A stretch of DNA of 64,000 bases from Sphagnum compactum (lineage: Eukaryota; Bryophyta; Sphagnopsida; Sphagnales): contig OZ234497.1 in the NCBI GenBank assembly GCA_965153455.1, positions 2,790,001 to 2,854,000 of the forward strand, read 5' to 3'. A program made the position numbers and the translations under genes. Under the pieces are notes generated by a model. That model was not told the origin of the DNA. It ran no database searches and saw only the letters and a list, made by a program, of their open reading frames with translations. Positions within the stretch are counted from its first letter, which is position 1, and every line of letters starts with the position of its first letter. Of the stretch, positions 60,861 to 64,000 are shown piece after piece.

Positions 60861-62770
60861 TGAATTTTTATCTAACTAGAAATGTTAAACATAGTTTGCT
60901 TCTTCATTTGAAGGTTGTTAATCTAATGTTCATCTTCATATTCAATGATTAAAAAATTGAAAACCAAATAACTAACTTTTTTACCTGATAATCGAGATTT
61001 TTACCAATCACTTCAAAGTTACAAGCAACATGATGATGATGGAAACAAACTACAAAATTAAAAAATTTCATGTTGATTGTACTAAAAATGTTTAATTCAA
61101 GATCTATTGTAACAAAAAATGGAATGTTAAGAACAAAACAAATTAATTACAACACATTAATTAAGAACACTAGAAAACCAACAAAAATAATAATATCTTT
61201 AATTTTATCATTTAAATAATAACCTTTGAAGAAATGAATAATGATCACACTTAAGCTACACAAGACAATTCACAAACTTCACAAAAATCAAAATTCAAAA
61301 CACAAGACAGTAGCCATATAACTTTACAAAATTCAAAATTCTTTGTTCAAGCTTGAAGAATGTGGAAAAATACAATTGTAAAATAAGAAAATAAAATTCC
61401 TCAAAGACAATAAAACTTTGTAAAGGTGATATTTGAGGGGTGAAGAATTGAAAAAACATAGTTCTTCATAAAGACAATTTTTTCACAAAAGCCTTTTTGG
61501 GAGCTTAAAAACACAAAGAAACATAACTATATAAAAAGTTTCATAGAAACAACAACTTCACAAAGATGATCTTTGAGGACTAAAAAACACAAAAAAACAT
61601 AGTTACAAAAACAACTCTGCAAATGCTACATAAAAAACTACACAAAAGATTTTACAAAGAACTACACAAAAATTGCACAAAAAATGAAAAGTTACGTAGA
61701 AAGCTACACATAAAGAATGAAAAACAAAGAGGAGAAAATAATGACTTTGGAACAATGAGTTGATGTTGAAAAGCGATGCGAAGAATGACATCCATTGGTG
61801 TCAAAGAGTGATGCAACAAAATCATGATGCACGACAAGATACTGGAGCAAAAAAGAAGAAGTAAATAGAACCTCAATGCTCTTCTACATTTATTAATGCC
61901 AATGGAACATAACCTACACTATCTAAGACATTACCTTGCCTTGAATCCACCTATTCACAATTTTGTTATAGACATAAAAATTTGGGTGAATTAGAACTGT
62001 TTAGAATCACTTTCATTGATCATCCACTAACCTCTTAATGGCATTTTTTTTCCCACACTCATCTAAATCCTAGAAGCTTTTACAAGAAAAAAATCTCAAC
62101 TTCATCCTTCATGTTGTAAAGGTAAAGATTGACAACTTTTGTCCCAACCCCATGTGAAAAATCAGTTATAGATCCCAAACTTAAAATGCCAACTAGGGGA
62201 TTCACTTCATCTCATCCCAAATCCCACTTCCCAACATCAAATTCAATATCTTTTGATACAATGCCAATAGGAGATTGCTCGCGAATCCCTTGAATTTTAG
62301 ATCATCTTCACCGACAACCTATAACAAAACTTTTGCATTGAATATTGTATCTCCAATGCACTAGACTTGTGGAAAATAAATTTACACACATAAAACATTG
62401 GTCTCCAAATGCATTCTAAATCCACACCCTAATACACAAACTTATCTTGATGGAATACTTAACTCTTGCAACATGCCGAAAATCAAAATGGAAGTCTATA
62501 TTCTTGCTAAATTGCCCTCCTTCAACAATAAGAGCTCTTCATCCTCCCACAATCTTGCCAACCAATCATAACCAAAATTATGTGTTCCACCATGAAAAAA
62601 AGAAACAACTTGATGAACTTGCAATTTATTTTCTAAAACAAGAATAGAGTGCCCACATTCCTTTTTTTTTACCTACGAAACATAACACACAAAAAACAAA
62701 CCACACTATTTGGAACAAAGTTTGATCAACTTATCACAAATTTAGGATATGAAGAATTAATAATGAAAAA
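60861..62770. other. AT-rich DNA, nothing firmly coding
   Basis: 61.3-61.7 kb has a loose repeat of CACAAA..ACTACA..AAA words (for example CTACACAAAAGATTTTACAAAGA). No conserved frame is present. Parts may be the 5' region of the Harbinger element, whose ends I could not find. Confidence 0.4.
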
Positions 62771-62774
62771 TGTG

Positions 62775-62995
62775 CAAAGTTCGTTCATTCATAGGTTTGT
62801 ACATTTTACACACAAATATAATGCATTGAAAACACATTTGACACATGGATAAATGTGTTGACGGGTAAAGTACGAACCTATGAGTGAATGAATGTCACAC
62901 GAATTTCGCATTTTCTTATAAATCCATATCTCAAACTTGTTTTCAATGTACAATATCAATGTGTAAAACATACAAATTATGAATGAACGAATTTG
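62775..62995. repeat. MITE-like inverted repeat, about 215 bp with arms of about 53 bp
   Basis: The left arm (62780-62833, TTCGTTCATTCATAGGTTTG then TACATTTTACACAC...GCATTGAAAAC) matches the reverse complement of the right arm (62939-62991, TTCGTTCATTCATAATTTG then TATGTTTTACACA...ACATTGAAAAC) with a few differences. Outer flanks CAAAG and CCAAA extend the pairing slightly. An inner partial copy (GTACGAACCTATGAGTGAAT, near 62870-62890) is also complementary to the left arm. The structure could fold into one long hairpin, as MITEs or small-RNA precursors do. No open frame is present. Confidence 0.75.
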
Positions 62996-62999
62996 GAAT

Positions 63000-63465
63000 T
63001 GTAGTGCAAAAGTTCTTGGATATCGAATGATTTTTTCACTGAAAATTAAACTAAATCGTAGCTGAGAACTTCAGAGGAACTGGAATGTGCCTTTGGTGTC
63101 GTTGGAAACATCTGGATAAGCAGGATGTAATGGAATTAATTTGGTAAGATTTGAATATTCAGAAAGTGGGAGATATTGATTTTTAAGTGATTTCTGTTGC
63201 TAAAATTTTCAAATAAAATCCAAAAAATCAGGTTTTGGAAGGAAAAATTCAGTTTAGAACATGGTAACACTTGAAACGCTTACCATTCAATTCAAGCATG
63301 ATTTCCTTTCATATTTGGGGGTTCAAAAGATTGATACATACATTGCAAATCAATGTTGACGTGTTGAGTTTTCCTTATATTTTGTAAATGGGTTCGCACT
63401 TGGGCCAACGCCACAGGCCACACTAGTGTAAGCTAAATCACAATTTGATTTGTCTTGATCATGTA
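63000..63465. other. Short AT-rich spacer
   Basis: Nothing recognised. It ends with CCTTGTCTAAAGG, a word that returns twice after the array (63747 and 63777). Confidence 0.4.
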
Positions 63466-63469
63466 TCCT

Positions 63470-63815
63470 TGTCTAAAGGCCTTGGGACCAATTTAAAGCT
63501 CTTGACCAATAGGAATCGAGCTTGGGACCAATTTAAAGCTCTTGAGTCGAGCTTGGGACCAGTTTAAAGCTCACCAATAGGAATCGAGCTTGGGACCAAT
63601 TTAAAGCTCTTGAGTCGAGCTTGGGAGCAATTTAAAGCTCTTGAGTCGAGCTTGGGAGCAATTTAAAGCTCTTGACCAATAGGAATCGAGCTTGGGACCA
63701 AATTTAAAGCTCTTGACCAATAGGAATGCTCGATTTCACTGGAGCCTTGTCTAAAGTGGGCCTAAGAGCGTTTTCACGTTGTCTAAAGTGGGCGTAAGAG
63801 CGTTTTCCACGTTTC
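63470..63815. repeat. Seven-copy tandem array with GAGCTT/AAGCTC inverted repeats, plus a 31-bp duplication
   Basis: Seven units carry CTTGGGACCAATTTAAAGCTC in two lengths: about 31 bp ending TTGAGTC and about 40 bp ending TTGACCAATAGGAAT. In most units GAGCTT and AAGCTC flank a 12-13 base spacer and can pair. The array is followed by two copies of TTGTCTAAAGTGGGCCTAAG AGCGTTTTC (63747 and 63777) and then by a telo-box. Confidence 0.85.
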
Positions 63816-63832
63816 TGCAGGGTATTAGAAGA

Positions 63833-63865
63833 ATTAGGGTTAGGGTTTAACGAATTAGGGTTACG
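63833..63865 (-). promoter_or_regulatory. Telo-box cluster at the start of a gene leaving the window
   Basis: ATTAGGGTTAGGGTTT and then ATTAGGGTTACGGG, reverse-orientation telo-boxes. The DNA then becomes GC-richer with CG dinucleotides, as at other gene starts here. Confidence 0.6.
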
Positions 63866-63980
63866 GGTTTCTTTGTTTGTTTGCGGATTCTCGTGCTTTC
63901 GGACAGAGAAAGGCGAAACGGGAAGGTTCCCGTCGTGATAATCAGTTTTGCAGGAGTTTCAGCTCGGTGGTGGCGAGGAG

Positions 63981-64000
63981 ATGCTACAGAGTCTCCTACA
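63981..64000 (+). CDS. Possible start of a gene cut by the window edge
   Basis: After a leader with GCGG, CGTG and CGGACAG words and an acceptor-like TTTTGCAG (63946-63953), the sequence has an ATG at 63981 (MLQSLL...). Too little is present to identify it. The call rests on the telo-box, the composition change and the leader-like sequence. Confidence 0.25.

Overview
Plant nuclear DNA. The evidence is the set of plant-type gene families (a TM9SF/EMP endomembrane protein, a TOP6A/SPO11-3 topoisomerase VI A subunit, an ATX-type trithorax methyltransferase, an RH-type DEAD-box helicase, an OSBP-related protein, a Miro GTPase exon), spliced genes with GT..AG introns, telo-box promoters (AAACCCTAA) and long AT-rich intergenic DNA full of decayed transposons. 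The species cannot be fixed from the sequence. A seed-free plant (fern, lycophyte or bryophyte) is my guess, supported weakly by a Penelope-like element with an N-terminal GIY-YIG nuclease, a type I know mainly from green algae and a lycophyte.

Layout. 1-3.1 kb: AT-rich DNA with a decayed PIF/Harbinger transposase (minus strand), a 22-base poly-G run and a 98-bp tandem array. 3.1-8.3 kb: a second array of about 110 bp leading into a complete seven-exon TM9SF gene (plus). 8.3-13 kb: intergenic DNA with a LINE zinc-knuckle remnant and a frameshifted methionine aminopeptidase pseudogene (minus). 13.6-15.4 kb: intact single-exon TOP6A (minus) with a telo-box divergent promoter. 16.2-18.2 kb: a tandem array whose units carry a GGTAACCA/TGGTTACC inverted repeat, a telo-box, and a possible two-exon hypothetical gene (minus). 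18.2-23.1 kb: low-information DNA with exon-like islands and a tandem array. 23.2-24.5 kb: intact single-exon F-box gene (minus). 24.5-30 kb: low-complexity and AT-rich DNA. 30.3-36.2 kb: a decayed Ty3/Gypsy element with its 5' LTR, PBS, gag, protease and the beginning of RT, stopping at an AT-rich degenerate repeat field (36.2-37.1 kb). 40.4-42.5 kb: DEAD-box helicase pseudogene (minus). 43.4-43.8 kb: OSBP-related fragment (minus). 44.9-49.0 kb: a Miro EF-hand exon running in frame into a 1343-codon intron-free ATX-like ORF (plus). 49.6-51.9 kb: decayed Penelope-like element (plus). 52-55 kb: low-information DNA with one short tandem array. 58.3-59.9 kb: an unrecognised decayed coding region (plus), facing a second Harbinger transposase remnant (60.2-60.9 kb, minus). 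62.8 kb: a MITE-like inverted repeat. 63.5-64 kb: another tandem array, a telo-box and the start of a gene that leaves the window.

The apparently functional genes are TM9SF, TOP6A, the F-box gene and the ATX-like ORF. They are scattered housekeeping or regulatory genes with no operon-like relation. The broken genes show a common style of decay. The helicase has lost four conserved arginines, each through a change expected from deamination of methylated CpG, and two copies of a duplication inside the Penelope element differ at three former CpG sites. Tandem arrays with internal inverted repeats sit directly before three of the promoter-like regions.
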